Assembly (NCBI GenBank): GCA_016786725.1
Contig: JAEUVU010000020.1
Span: forward strand, 1-64,000
Source: Ferruginibacter sp.
Lineage (GTDB): Bacteria; Bacteroidota; Bacteroidia; Chitinophagales; Chitinophagaceae
DNA: 64,000 bases
Reading direction: 5' to 3'
This document shows positions 26,016 to 33,756 of the stretch, piece after piece. The notes under the pieces were generated by a model. It did no database searches. It was not told the DNA's origin and was given only the letters and a program-made list of their open reading frames with translations. Positions within the stretch are counted from its first letter, which is position 1; the number at the start of each line of letters is the position of its first letter. Made by a program: the position numbers and the translations under genes.

Positions 26016-27650
26016 TTAATATCCGCCCATACCACCCATATCAGGTGCGCCATGGCTATGTGGTTCTTCTTTTTTAGGTTTATCAGCTATCACACATTCT
26101 GTGGTAAGCATCATACCCGCAATTGAAGCGGCATTTTCCAATGCTACACGGCTAACTTTGGTAGGGTCAATAACACCAGCCTTAAATAAGTTCTCATACT
26201 TATCGCTGTGGGCGTTAAAACCGTAATCAGCTTTTCCTTCTTTAATCTTGTTTACCACCACGCTTCCTTCAAAACCTGCGTTTTGAACAATGGTGCGTAA
26301 AGGCTCTTCAACTGCACGGCGAACGATTGCGATACCGGTTGTTTCATCTTCATTATCACCGGTCATTTTTGCCAGCACATCGCTTGCACGAACATAAGCA
26401 ACGCCACCGCCCGGTACAATACCTTCTTCCACCGCAGCTCTTGTTGCATGCAGTGCATCATCCACACGGTCTTTCTTTTCTTTCATTTCAACCTCGGTAG
26501 CAGCGCCGATATATAATACCGCAACACCTCCGGCCAGTTTAGCCAAACGCTCCTGCAGTTTTTCTTTATCGTAATCAGAAGTGGTTGTTTCAACCTGTGC
26601 TTTAATTTGATTTACCCTTGCAGTAATATCTTTTTTAGCGCCTTTACCACCAACGATGGTTGTGTTGTCTTTATCAATAGTTACGCTTTCAGCAGTACCC
26701 AGATAAGTAAGATCTGCATTCTCTAATTTATAGCCTTGTTCTTCGCTTACAACAATACCAGCAGTTAAAACAGCGATATCCTGCAGCATTTCTTTTCTCC
26801 TGTCGCCAAAGCCGGGAGCTTTTACAGCAGCCACTTTGATAGTGCCGCGTAATTTGTTTACTACCAATGTTGCCAATGCTTCACCATCCAGGTCTTCTGC
26901 AATGATCACTAAAGGGCGGCCGCTTTGTGCAACTTTCTCCAGTATGTGCAGGATATCCTTCATCGTAGATATCTTCTTATCATAAATAAGAATGTAGGGA
27001 TTGCTTAACTCAGCGTGCATTTTTTCGCTGTTGGTTACAAAGTAAGGAGAGATATAACCACGGTCGAACTGCATACCTTCAACCACATCAACTGTAGTAT
27101 CGGTTCCTTTTGCTTCTTCAACAGTAATAACACCTTCTTTGCCAACTTTAGCCATTGCCTGTGCAATTAAAGCGCCGATAGCAGCATCGTTGTTTGCAGA
27201 GATAGAAGCTACCTGCTCGATCTTTTTATTATCATTACCAACTGTTTGAGATTGTTTACGCAGGTTATCAACGATCGCTACAACCGCTTTGTCAATACCA
27301 CGTTTCAGATCCATCGGGTTAGCGCCTGCAGCTACATTCTTTAAACCTTCGCCGATGATGGCCTGTGCCAGCACAGTTGCAGTGGTAGTACCATCACCTG
27401 CCACATCTGCGGTTTTGCTGGCAACCTCTTTAACCATCTGTGCGCCCATATTTTCAATCGGGTCTTCCAGTTCAATTTCTTTGGCAACGGTAACACCATC
27501 TTTGGTTACAGCCGGTGCACCGAATTTCTTTTCAATAACCACGTTACGGCCTTTGGGCCCCAGGGTTACTTTTACAGCGTCTGATAAAGTATCAACGCCT
27601 TTTTTCATTTTATTTCTTGCTTCAATATCGAAGAATATCATTTTAGACAT
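26016..27650 (-). CDS. groL: Chaperonin GroEL
   Basis: GroEL folds proteins in the cytoplasm as a 14-mer with GroES. I choose the ATG at 27650-27648 ([20 protein letters not shown], 544 aa), because the open frame upstream enters a repeat-rich gap. Signatures include [14 protein letters not shown], the ATP-binding [24 protein letters not shown], and the GGMGGY C-terminal tail. The gap to groES (27651-27774) holds a perfect TTATTAGC-N6-GCTAATAA inverted repeat (27673-27694) but no canonical CIRCE. Confidence 0.98.
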   Translation of the reverse strand: MSKMIFFDIEARNKMKKGVDTLSDAVKVTLGPKGRNVVIEKKFGAPAVTKDGVTVAKEIELEDPIENMGAQMVKEVASKTADVAGDGTTTATVLAQAIIGEGLKNVAAGANPMDLKRGIDKAVVAIVDNLRKQSQTVGNDNKKIEQVASISANNDAAIGALIAQAMAKVGKEGVITVEEAKGTDTTVDVVEGMQFDRGYISPYFVTNSEKMHAELSNPYILIYDKKISTMKDILHILEKVAQSGRPLVIIAEDLDGEALATLVVNKLRGTIKVAAVKAPGFGDRRKEMLQDIAVLTAGIVVSEEQGYKLENADLTYLGTAESVTIDKDNTTIVGGKGAKKDITARVNQIKAQVETTTSDYDKEKLQERLAKLAGGVAVLYIGAATEVEMKEKKDRVDDALHATRAAVEEGIVPGGGVAYVRASDVLAKMTGDNEDETTGIAIVRRAVEEPLRTIVQNAGFEGSVVVNKIKEGKADYGFNAHSDKYENLFKAGVIDPTKVSRVALENAASIAGMMLTTECVIADKPKKEEPHSHGAPDMGGMGGY

Positions 27651-27774
27651 AAAAAACAATTTGATAATGTGCTTATTAGCTAATGTGCTAATAAACACCG
27701 GTTAAGTAATTTATTTTGTGTAAGAGCTTTATTATTTGAGAAATTAGCAAATTATCGAATTAGAGATCATCTAA

Positions 27775-28074
27775 TTAAACTATCGCCAGGATATCACTCT
27801 CCCTCATAATCAGGTAATCTTTTCCTTCAATGGAAATCTCCGTTCCGGTATATTTTCCGTACAATACATTGTCGCCGGCTTTTACCATTACCGGTTCGTC
27901 TTTTTTACCAGGACCGGCAGCCAGTACAATACCACGTTGTGGTTTTTCTTTTGCAGTATCCGGTATAATAATTCCACCGGCAGTTTTTTCTTCAGCAGCA
28001 GCAGGTTGTACAATAACCCTGTCGTGCAAAGGGGTAATGCTCAATTTAGCAGGAGCATTCTTTACTTTAGCCAT
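27775..28074 (-). CDS. groS: Co-chaperonin GroES
   Basis: GroES caps GroEL. I start at ATG 28074-28072 ([22 protein letters not shown], 99 aa); the longer open frame would include the promoter. Typical segments are [22 protein letters not shown], the mobile-loop region before it and [21 protein letters not shown]. Upstream on the minus strand lies a TACCTTTG -7 element. groEL follows on the same strand after 124 bp, so they probably form one operon. Confidence 0.96.
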   Translation of the reverse strand: MAKVKNAPAKLSITPLHDRVIVQPAAAEEKTAGGIIIPDTAKEKPQRGIVLAAGPGKKDEPVMVKAGDNVLYGKYTGTEISIEGKDYLIMRESDILAIV

Positions 28075-28128
28075 AATTGTATTAGTTTTTGATTGATTTA
28101 AAAAAGATAACCCGTTTTTTACGGGTGG

Positions 28129-28136
28129 CAAAGGTA
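28129..28136 (-). promoter_or_regulatory. TAnnTTTG -7 element for groES-groEL
   Basis: TACCTTTG reads on the minus strand from 28136 to 28129, about 54 nt upstream of the groES ATG. The nearest TTG upstream is only 15 nt away, shorter than the usual 19-21. Confidence 0.5.
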
Positions 28137-28332
28137 CAGCCATTATTGTACCAACCAGCATTTAATGCTTAAGTTGGCAGCGAAAAGAGGAAAATTGAAT
28201 GTTCCGGGAAAATTCGGCAGGATTTTTTGTCAGTACTGTTGCTTTGCCACAAATTAAATTGCCAGAGAGGCACTGAAACACAAGCCCACCTAAACCCTAA
28301 ACTTCTAAACCCCTAAACCCAAAACTTCTCCT

Positions 28333-28340
28333 TACATTTG
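28333..28340 (+). promoter_or_regulatory. TAnnTTTG -7 element for nusB
   Basis: TACATTTG lies about 30 nt before the nusB ATG at 28371. The preceding 40 nt (28291-28330) are a CTAAACCC-type quasi-repeat. Confidence 0.55.
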
Positions 28341-28370
28341 CACCTTCAAATAAAAAGAGTTCTTTAAGCA

Positions 28371-29303
28371 ATGATCAGCAGAAGAAATATCCGGGTAAAA
28401 GTGATGCAGACCTTGTACAGCATCGACAGTATGAACGGTGATGTAAAACCCGGTGAAGCCACCAATATTCTTACCAAAAAAATTGAACAGAGCAGGCAGA
28501 TATTTACCTACCTCGTTTATTTTATAACCGAAGTGGCCCGCTACTCCGAAACCGATGCCCGCCAAAAAGCTTCTAAACACCTGCCCACAGCAGCCGACCT
28601 GAATATAAACACCAAAATTGCAGGTAACGAATTGCTTTGGAAAATTGTGGAAGATGCCGGTTTTAAAACCACCGTTGCCGAACTAAAACCACAGCATATC
28701 ATTGATGCTGAATTACTGAAAAAGATATACCTGCAATTAGTTAATTCCCCTGAATATGCCGAGTATATTAACGAACAAAGCAGGAACAACAAGGGTGAGA
28801 AAGAGATGCTGGAGTTTATCTTTACCAACCTGATGCTGCCCAACGAAGATTTTATTGCGCATGTGGAAGAGCATTTTATTCATTGGGATGATGATGCCGA
28901 AATGATGAACCAGCTGGTGCTTAATTTTTTGCATAAACCGGCCAATGCCAGTTTTAAGGAGATACTGAGCAAGGAAAAATGGGAGTTTGCCAAAAGTCTT
29001 TTGCAAACTGTACTGGATAAAAAAGAGATTTGCCTGGAACTGATAAAGCCAAAGCTTAAGAACTGGGATGCCGAGCGTATAGCTGCGCTGGATCTCATCA
29101 TCCTGCAAATGGGTGTTTGCGAATTTTTATTCTTTGAAACCATCCCCACCAAGGTTACCATCAATGAATATATTGACCTGGCAAAAGCATACAGCACGGT
29201 GCAAAGCGGACAATTTGTGAACGGCCTGCTTGATAATATCAATAAAGAACTGTCTGCCGAAAATAAAATACATAAGAAGACGTATAAAAACAGTACCCTT
29301 TAA
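28371..29303 (+). CDS. nusB: Transcription antitermination factor NusB, long form
   Basis: At 310 aa this is about twice the classical NusB (about 140 aa). The C-terminal part (about 205-300) is the NusB fold, with LKNWDAERIAALDLIILQMGVCEFLFFETIPTKVTINEYIDLAKAYST and FVNGLLDNI. The N-terminal extension also begins with a NusB-like start (SRRNIRVKVMQTLYSID) and is typical of Bacteroidota. NusB with NusE binds rrn boxA and prevents early termination. It is preceded by a TACATTTG promoter. Confidence 0.92.
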   Translation: MISRRNIRVKVMQTLYSIDSMNGDVKPGEATNILTKKIEQSRQIFTYLVYFITEVARYSETDARQKASKHLPTAADLNINTKIAGNELLWKIVEDAGFKTTVAELKPQHIIDAELLKKIYLQLVNSPEYAEYINEQSRNNKGEKEMLEFIFTNLMLPNEDFIAHVEEHFIHWDDDAEMMNQLVLNFLHKPANASFKEILSKEKWEFAKSLLQTVLDKKEICLELIKPKLKNWDAERIAALDLIILQMGVCEFLFFETIPTKVTINEYIDLAKAYSTVQSGQFVNGLLDNINKELSAENKIHKKTYKNSTL

Positions 29304-29382
29304 TTATGCCAAACAAAATTTCATATCACGAAAATGTGCCGCCGATGAAATTTACCTGGCTTTGTGTGGAAGCATTTGGCAA

Positions 29383-29404
29383 ACCAGCCTGTCGGCAGGC
29401 TGGT
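29383..29404. repeat. REP-like GCCTGTCGGCAGGC palindrome
   Basis: A 9-bp perfect stem, ACCAGCCTG (29383-29391) with CAGGCTGGT (29396-29404), closes on the loop TCGG. It resembles the CTGCC/GGCAGGCAGG hairpin at 60258-60279. It lies between nusB and the DUF1573 gene. Confidence 0.6.
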
Positions 29405-29468
29405 GCCGATAAAAAGCAATGACATAATGTTAAACCAAATCGGCATAACTTCGCAAAAAAATATAAAA

Positions 29469-29918
29469 GTGAAAAAATATATTTTGTTCTTATCCGTCTC
29501 TGCTGTTATCGTTTCATGCGATGCAAGGCGTAAAGATAAAATTGCAGATGACACTGAAACGCAAAGGGCATTGGCGTTAAAAGATTCAACAACGGTGCAG
29601 ATCATTGATACGGCTTATGATTTTAAAACTGTAAACGAGGGAGAAAAAGTGATCTACAATTATCGCTTTAAAAACACCGGAACAAAGCCCCTGGTAATTG
29701 TTGAAGCAAGCGCAAGTTGTGGCTGCACAGTTCCTCAAAAACCTGAAAAACCTGTACTGCCGGGTGAAACTGGTTTTATTAAAGTGGCATTCGACAGTAA
29801 AGGCCGGCCGGGAGAAGCACATAAAACCATTACCGTGATTTCCAATGCAAAACCCGAATTTCCGCAACTGGTTTTAACCGGAAAGGTATTGGCAGCAGAA
29901 AAAACTGCTTCAAATTAA
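29469..29918 (+). CDS. DUF1573 domain lipoprotein
   Basis: I start at GTG 29469 (product MKKYILFLSVSAVIVSC, 149 aa), which gives a clean lipobox; an ATG at 29427 is possible but leaves the signal internal. A TAACTTCG sequence just upstream may be the -7 element. The domain (about 50-140) has the DUF1573 hallmarks YDFKTVNEGEKVIYNYRFKNTGTKPLVIVEASASCGCTVP and GETGFIKVAFDSKGRPG, an immunoglobulin-like fold. The SCGC cysteines are conserved; function is unknown. yajC follows on the same strand. Confidence 0.87.
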   Translation: MKKYILFLSVSAVIVSCDARRKDKIADDTETQRALALKDSTTVQIIDTAYDFKTVNEGEKVIYNYRFKNTGTKPLVIVEASASCGCTVPQKPEKPVLPGETGFIKVAFDSKGRPGEAHKTITVISNAKPEFPQLVLTGKVLAAEKTASN

Positions 29919-29959
29919 TCAATAGAACAGATCAATTTTTAAACAAATAAATTAACAAC

Positions 29960-30301
29960 ATGCAACTATTAAGTATTTTTTTGATGATGGACCCACAGGG
30001 AAAAGGCGGAAGCAGCGGCACTTTGATTATGATGGGACTGATGATCCTGGTTTTTTGGCTGTTCATGATAAGGCCACAGGCAAAAAAAGCAAAAAAGCAA
30101 AAAGAATTCATCAATAACCTGCAGAAAGGCGATAAGATAGTAACCATTGCCGGCATACATGGCAAAGTGAATAAAGTTAACGACGACAGCACGCTGGAAA
30201 TGGAAACAAGCCCGGGCAGTTATATTAAAATTGAACGCAGCGCCATCAGTATGGAATGGACGGCTAATATTAACAAGCCGGTGGCAGAGGTTAAGAAGTA
30301 A
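29960..30301 (+). CDS. yajC: Preprotein translocase subunit YajC
   Basis: YajC joins SecDF at the Sec translocon. The 113-aa protein has one N-terminal transmembrane helix (about residues 21-40, TLIMMGLMILVFWLFMIRPQ). The hallmark RPQAKKAKKQKEFINNLQKGDKIVTIAGIHGKV follows, with a small beta-rich cytoplasmic domain. Length and domain order fit the family. It is followed by a strong terminator. Confidence 0.95.
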   Translation: MQLLSIFLMMDPQGKGGSSGTLIMMGLMILVFWLFMIRPQAKKAKKQKEFINNLQKGDKIVTIAGIHGKVNKVNDDSTLEMETSPGSYIKIERSAISMEWTANINKPVAEVKK

Positions 30302-30324
30302 AAATTCAAAAATCAAAAGTCAAA

Positions 30325-30364
30325 ATATCCGGGATTGAAGTTTAACTTCGGTTCCGGATTTTTT
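30325..30364 (+). terminator. Rho-independent terminator after yajC
   Basis: ATCCGG (30327-30332) pairs with CCGGAT (30354-30359). The inner GATTGAAGTT/AACTTCGGTT pairs including G-U wobbles, and a run of six T's (30359-30364) follows. Confidence 0.85.
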
Positions 30365-30397
30365 GTTAGTGTATCCTTTCATCACTTGGTTATTTTT

Positions 30398-30419
30398 TAC
30401 TTTTGATTTTTTACTTTTG
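30398..30419 (+). promoter_or_regulatory. Tandem TACTTTTG -7 elements before coaE
   Basis: Two copies of TACTTTTG (30398-30405 and 30412-30419) sit in a TTTTTACTTTTGA quasi-repeat. The second ends 5 nt before the coaE ATG. A TTG lies at 30386-30388. Confidence 0.5.
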
Positions 30420-30424
30420 ACTTT

Positions 30425-31009
30425 ATGTTAAAGATCGGCATCACAGGCGGCATTGGAAGCGGTAAAAGTACCGTAGCAAAAGTGTTTGAGGTGCTGGGCA
30501 TTCCTGTATATAATGCTGATACAGCAGCCAAAAAACTGATGAATGAAAATGCTGAATTAAAAGAAAAAATAAAACAGCATTTTGGTAATGATGTTTACAA
30601 AAATGAAAAATTAGACAATAAATACCTGGCGCAGATTGTTTTCTCATCCGAAGAAGAATTAGATATCTTAAACTCAATTGTACATCCCGTAACTATAAAC
30701 GATGCAAATGAATGGATGCAGAAACAATCAACTCCTTATACAATTAAAGAAGCAGCCCTTTTATTTGAAAGCGGCGCTGCCGAACTGCTGGATTATGTAA
30801 TAGGCGTTACCGCCCCTGCCTCACTCCGTATTCAACGGGTTATGCACAGGGATAACAGCAGCCGTGAAGAAGTGATGGCAAGAATGAATAAGCAGATGGA
30901 CGAAGATATAAAAATGAAACTCTGCAATTTTATCATTACCAATGATGAGCAGCAATTGCTGATACCGCAGGTACTGGCCCTTCACGAACAATTATTAATG
31001 CTTGTATGA
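30425..31009 (+). CDS. coaE: Dephospho-CoA kinase CoaE
   Basis: CoaE phosphorylates dephospho-CoA in the last step of CoA synthesis. The 194-aa protein has the P-loop GITGGIGSGKSTVAKVF (residues 5-21), the VYNADTAAKKLM segment, LLFESGAAELLDYVI and the lid-region R-rich segment QRVMHRDNSSREEVMARM. Length fits the family. The ATG lies 5 nt after a -7 element. coaD, the preceding step, is encoded 27 kb away at 58 kb. Confidence 0.95.
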   Translation: MLKIGITGGIGSGKSTVAKVFEVLGIPVYNADTAAKKLMNENAELKEKIKQHFGNDVYKNEKLDNKYLAQIVFSSEEELDILNSIVHPVTINDANEWMQKQSTPYTIKEAALLFESGAAELLDYVIGVTAPASLRIQRVMHRDNSSREEVMARMNKQMDEDIKMKLCNFIITNDEQQLLIPQVLALHEQLLMLV

Positions 31010-31066
31010 TGGTATCGTTATTTAAAGGAAAGAATATTAAAAACTAAAAACTCACAACTCCGGGTT

Positions 31067-31098
31067 CCCTCTCCTTTGGAGAGGGGTTGGGGTGAGGT
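31067..31098 (+). repeat. CCCTCTCC-type dispersed repeat, copy 1
   Basis: CCCTCTCCTTTGGAGAGGGG plus TTGGGGTGAGGT. Related copies are at 45277-45332 (with an insert), 52658-52694 and 53198-53234. Here the repeat ends 4 nt before the cupin ATG and its GAGG can act as ribosome binding site. Confidence 0.8.
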
Positions 31099-31102
31099 CA
31101 AG

Positions 31103-31462
31103 ATGGAAAAAGTAAATCTTGCTGAAAAGTTCGGTCTGTTCAATGATTACTGCAACCCCCGCATTATTGGCGAACTGAACGGTCAGCATGTAAAAGTTGT
31201 AAAGCTTAAAGGCGAATTTGTGTGGCATAGCCATGAGCATGAAGATGAATTGTTCCTGGTGGTAAAAGGTAAATTAAATATGGAACTAAGGGATAAAACT
31301 GTTACCCTCAATGAAGGGGAATTTTTTATTGTGCCCAGGAAGGTTGAACACAAGCCTGTTGCTGATGAAGAAGTGCACATTCTCTTATTTGAACCAGCCA
31401 CCACCGTTAACACCGGCGATGTACAGAATGAACTGACGAGGATCACCCTTGAAAAGATCTGA
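31103..31462 (+). CDS. Cupin domain protein
   Basis: The 119-aa protein (start ATG 31103) is a single cupin: HSHEHEDELFLVVKGKLNMELRD is cupin motif 1 with two metal-ligand histidines and a Glu, and EFFIVPRKVEHKPV is motif 2 with the last His. Small cupins bind a metal and act as dioxygenases, isomerases or sensors; no specific substrate can be read. Its 5' region is a dispersed CCCTCTCC repeat, whose GAGGT is the only Shine-Dalgarno-like sequence. Confidence 0.85.
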   Translation: MEKVNLAEKFGLFNDYCNPRIIGELNGQHVKVVKLKGEFVWHSHEHEDELFLVVKGKLNMELRDKTVTLNEGEFFIVPRKVEHKPVADEEVHILLFEPATTVNTGDVQNELTRITLEKI

Positions 31463-31502
31463 AACTATTATAGCTGCTGTTTTTCTTTCGTAACTTAACA
31501 GT

Positions 31503-33002
31503 ATGAAAATCTTTTCTTCCCAGCAGATAAAAAAATGGGATGCTTTTACTATCCAAAATGAGCCCATCGCTTCTATTGATCTGATGGAACGTGCTGCCAC
31601 AGCCTGTTGCAAATGGCTCATCGGTAAAAATTTCGGCGCATTTCATTTTCGCATTTTTTGCGGCAAGGGCAACAATGGTGGTGATGGCCTGGCAATTGCC
31701 AGGTTGCTGATTGAGCATAAATGCCTTGTGACAGTTTACATTCTGGAGTTTGGTAAATTGGGCACAGATGATTTTCAGACAAACCTGGCCAGGCTGCATG
31801 AATGCAGTACAGCTATTCATTTTATCCAGTCGCCTGATTTTTTTCCGGAGATAAATACAGAAGATATAATTGTAGATGCTTTATTGGGTACCGGTTTAAA
31901 CAAACCATTGGATGGAATAACTGCTGCATTGGTTGATCACATTAATAATGCCGGCACTACCAGGATATCTATTGATATGCCTTCGGGTTTGTATGCAGAT
32001 AAAAGCTCGAAAGGGAATACGGTTGTAAAAGCTTATCACACGCTTTCTTTTCAAAATTATAAACTGGCATTTTTATTACCCGAAAATGAGGCTTGCTGCG
32101 GCATTGTTCACATCCTGCATATAGGCCTGCACCCTGCATTTGAGCAAGATGAAACTGCAGAATTTGAATGGGTTGATGAACAAATGATCAAAAGCATATA
32201 CAGGCCACGTTCACCATTTGCCCACAAAGGAAACTATGGCCATGCAGCTTTACTTTGCGGTTCTTATGGTATGATGGGTGCAGCTGTTCTCTCATCGCTG
32301 GCCTGCCTGCGTAGCGGAGCCGGAAAACTTACCGCTTATATCCCCAAATGCGGCTACGGCATTTTACAAACTACTGTGCCTGAAGCAATGGCATTTGTGG
32401 CGGGAGAAGATCATCTTCTATCAGCACCAGGAATAGAAAAAATGAATGTTATTGGCATCGGGCCTGGCATAGGCATGCATATGTCTCACAAAAAATTGAT
32501 TGCTGAAGTATTTGAAAAAGCAACTGCTCCGCTGGTGATTGATGCCGATGCATTAAACATCATTTCAGAAAACAAAGATCTGCTGAAAGCAATTCCCAGG
32601 CATTCTGTTTTAACACCACATCCAAAAGAATTTGAGAGATTGTTTGGCAAAACCAAAAATGACTTTGAAAGGCTGCAGCTTGCAAAACAAAAATCAACCC
32701 AATACGAAATTTATATCGTTTTAAAAGGCCACTACAGTTTTATAAGTACACCAGATGGAAAGGGTTATTTTAACAGCACGGGCAATGCAGGCATGGCAAC
32801 AGCCGGCAGCGGCGATGTTTTAACCGGTATCATTACAGGTTTACTGGCTCAGGGTTACAGTCCGCTGGAATCAGTATTACTGGGCGTTTACTTACACGGT
32901 CTGGCAGGTGATATTGCTGCAGTAGAATATTCGCAGGAAGCATTGATAGCCACTGATATTATTAAGTTCTCAGGAGAAGCGTTTAAAAATATATCTCAGT
33001 AA
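31503..33002 (+). CDS. nnr: Bifunctional NAD(P)H-hydrate epimerase / ADP-dependent NAD(P)H-hydrate dehydratase
   Basis: The 499-aa protein repairs hydrated NAD(P)H. The N-terminal half (about 1-215) is the YjeF_N epimerase, with FCGKGNNGGDGLAIARLL and VDALLGTGLNKPLDG. The C-terminal half (about 225-499) is the ribokinase-like dehydratase, with HPKEFERLFG and NAGMATAGSGDVLTGIITGLLAQG containing the catalytic Asp. The two-domain arrangement is the usual bacterial fused form. It is followed by a strong bidirectional terminator. Confidence 0.96.
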   Translation: MKIFSSQQIKKWDAFTIQNEPIASIDLMERAATACCKWLIGKNFGAFHFRIFCGKGNNGGDGLAIARLLIEHKCLVTVYILEFGKLGTDDFQTNLARLHECSTAIHFIQSPDFFPEINTEDIIVDALLGTGLNKPLDGITAALVDHINNAGTTRISIDMPSGLYADKSSKGNTVVKAYHTLSFQNYKLAFLLPENEACCGIVHILHIGLHPAFEQDETAEFEWVDEQMIKSIYRPRSPFAHKGNYGHAALLCGSYGMMGAAVLSSLACLRSGAGKLTAYIPKCGYGILQTTVPEAMAFVAGEDHLLSAPGIEKMNVIGIGPGIGMHMSHKKLIAEVFEKATAPLVIDADALNIISENKDLLKAIPRHSVLTPHPKEFERLFGKTKNDFERLQLAKQKSTQYEIYIVLKGHYSFISTPDGKGYFNSTGNAGMATAGSGDVLTGIITGLLAQGYSPLESVLLGVYLHGLAGDIAAVEYSQEALIATDIIKFSGEAFKNISQ

Positions 33003-33005
33003 AAC

Positions 33006-33035
33006 AAAACCCCGGCAAGTGCTTACCGGGGTTTT
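33006..33035. terminator. Bidirectional terminator after nnr
   Basis: AAAACCCCGG (33006-33015) pairs with CCGGGGTTTT (33026-33035) across a partly paired CAAG-TG-CTTA centre. It separates convergent genes. Confidence 0.85.
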
Positions 33036-33058
33036 ATATTCATTTATTACCGTCTAAA

Positions 33059-33592
33059 TCAGTTAACCAAATGTTTCCGCTGCATTGTATATAAAATAAT
33101 GAATACGGCAGCTATAAGGGTTGAAAAGATCATAGCAACGCCTCCAAACAAGCTTCCAAATCCAATAAATATGGCAAATGATATAATTGGCAATAATTCA
33201 CCTACCACATAAATCAAATAACCCTGCTTTTTTAAATTACGCATTTGCATGGCGCCGTAAAAACATAAAGCAACCCCAACCAGTGCAAGAATCATAATCA
33301 TCATACGGTTATCGTAAGCTTTCTTAACCATCTCAGTTGCACCGGATAACATGGAATTTACAGCACTGTTCTCGGTTTTTAACTCCTCCATAGTGCCGGT
33401 TAATGCCTGGTATGTTTTATAAGCAGTAGCAGCTGAAATATAATTCCAAATAGCCGAAATTGCCCCCAAAGCACATCCAATGTAAGTAAGGATAGTAAGG
33501 ATGTTTAAACCTTGTGGAAGTTTTTTCATGTCCTTGTCTTCCAGGTTAAGCGCATCTTTTGCCTGATTCAGGCCTTGATTTAAATCTGTCAT
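33059..33592 (-). CDS. Multi-pass membrane protein, 177 aa
   Basis: After a 28-residue hydrophilic N-terminus (DLNQGLNQAKDALNLEDKD) come four hydrophobic helices (about residues 30-50, 96-114, 125-147 and 150-170). A soluble loop (about 55-92) separates the first two. I recognise no family. The gene is convergent with nnr and divergent from the pyrophosphatase gene across 164 bp. Confidence 0.72.
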   Translation of the reverse strand: MTDLNQGLNQAKDALNLEDKDMKKLPQGLNILTILTYIGCALGAISAIWNYISAATAYKTYQALTGTMEELKTENSAVNSMLSGATEMVKKAYDNRMMIMILALVGVALCFYGAMQMRNLKKQGYLIYVVGELLPIISFAIFIGFGSLFGGVAMIFSTLIAAVFIILYTMQRKHLVN

Positions 33593-33721
33593 AAGTTTAA
33601 AGTTTTAGGTTTTAGCTTACAAAATAATAATTAGTTTGGATTTTTCAAGGGCTTGGCCGTTTAATTATCAACGCAGGGTTTATAACTTGATGTATTATGC
33701 CGGTTTTTAAGCCAATTACCC

Positions 33722-33729
33722 TATTTTTG
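33722..33729 (+). promoter_or_regulatory. TAnnTTTG -7 element for the pyrophosphatase gene
   Basis: TATTTTTG ends 27 nt before the chosen ATG at 33757. It supports that start over a start at 33697, which lies upstream of the element. Confidence 0.55.
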
Positions 33730-33756
33730 CCGTCCAAAAATTTAGATATAACTACT

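Noticed and set aside
27651..27774. CIRCE element for groEL
   Set aside because: TTAGCACTC-N9-GAGTGCTAA is absent; only a different inverted repeat is present.
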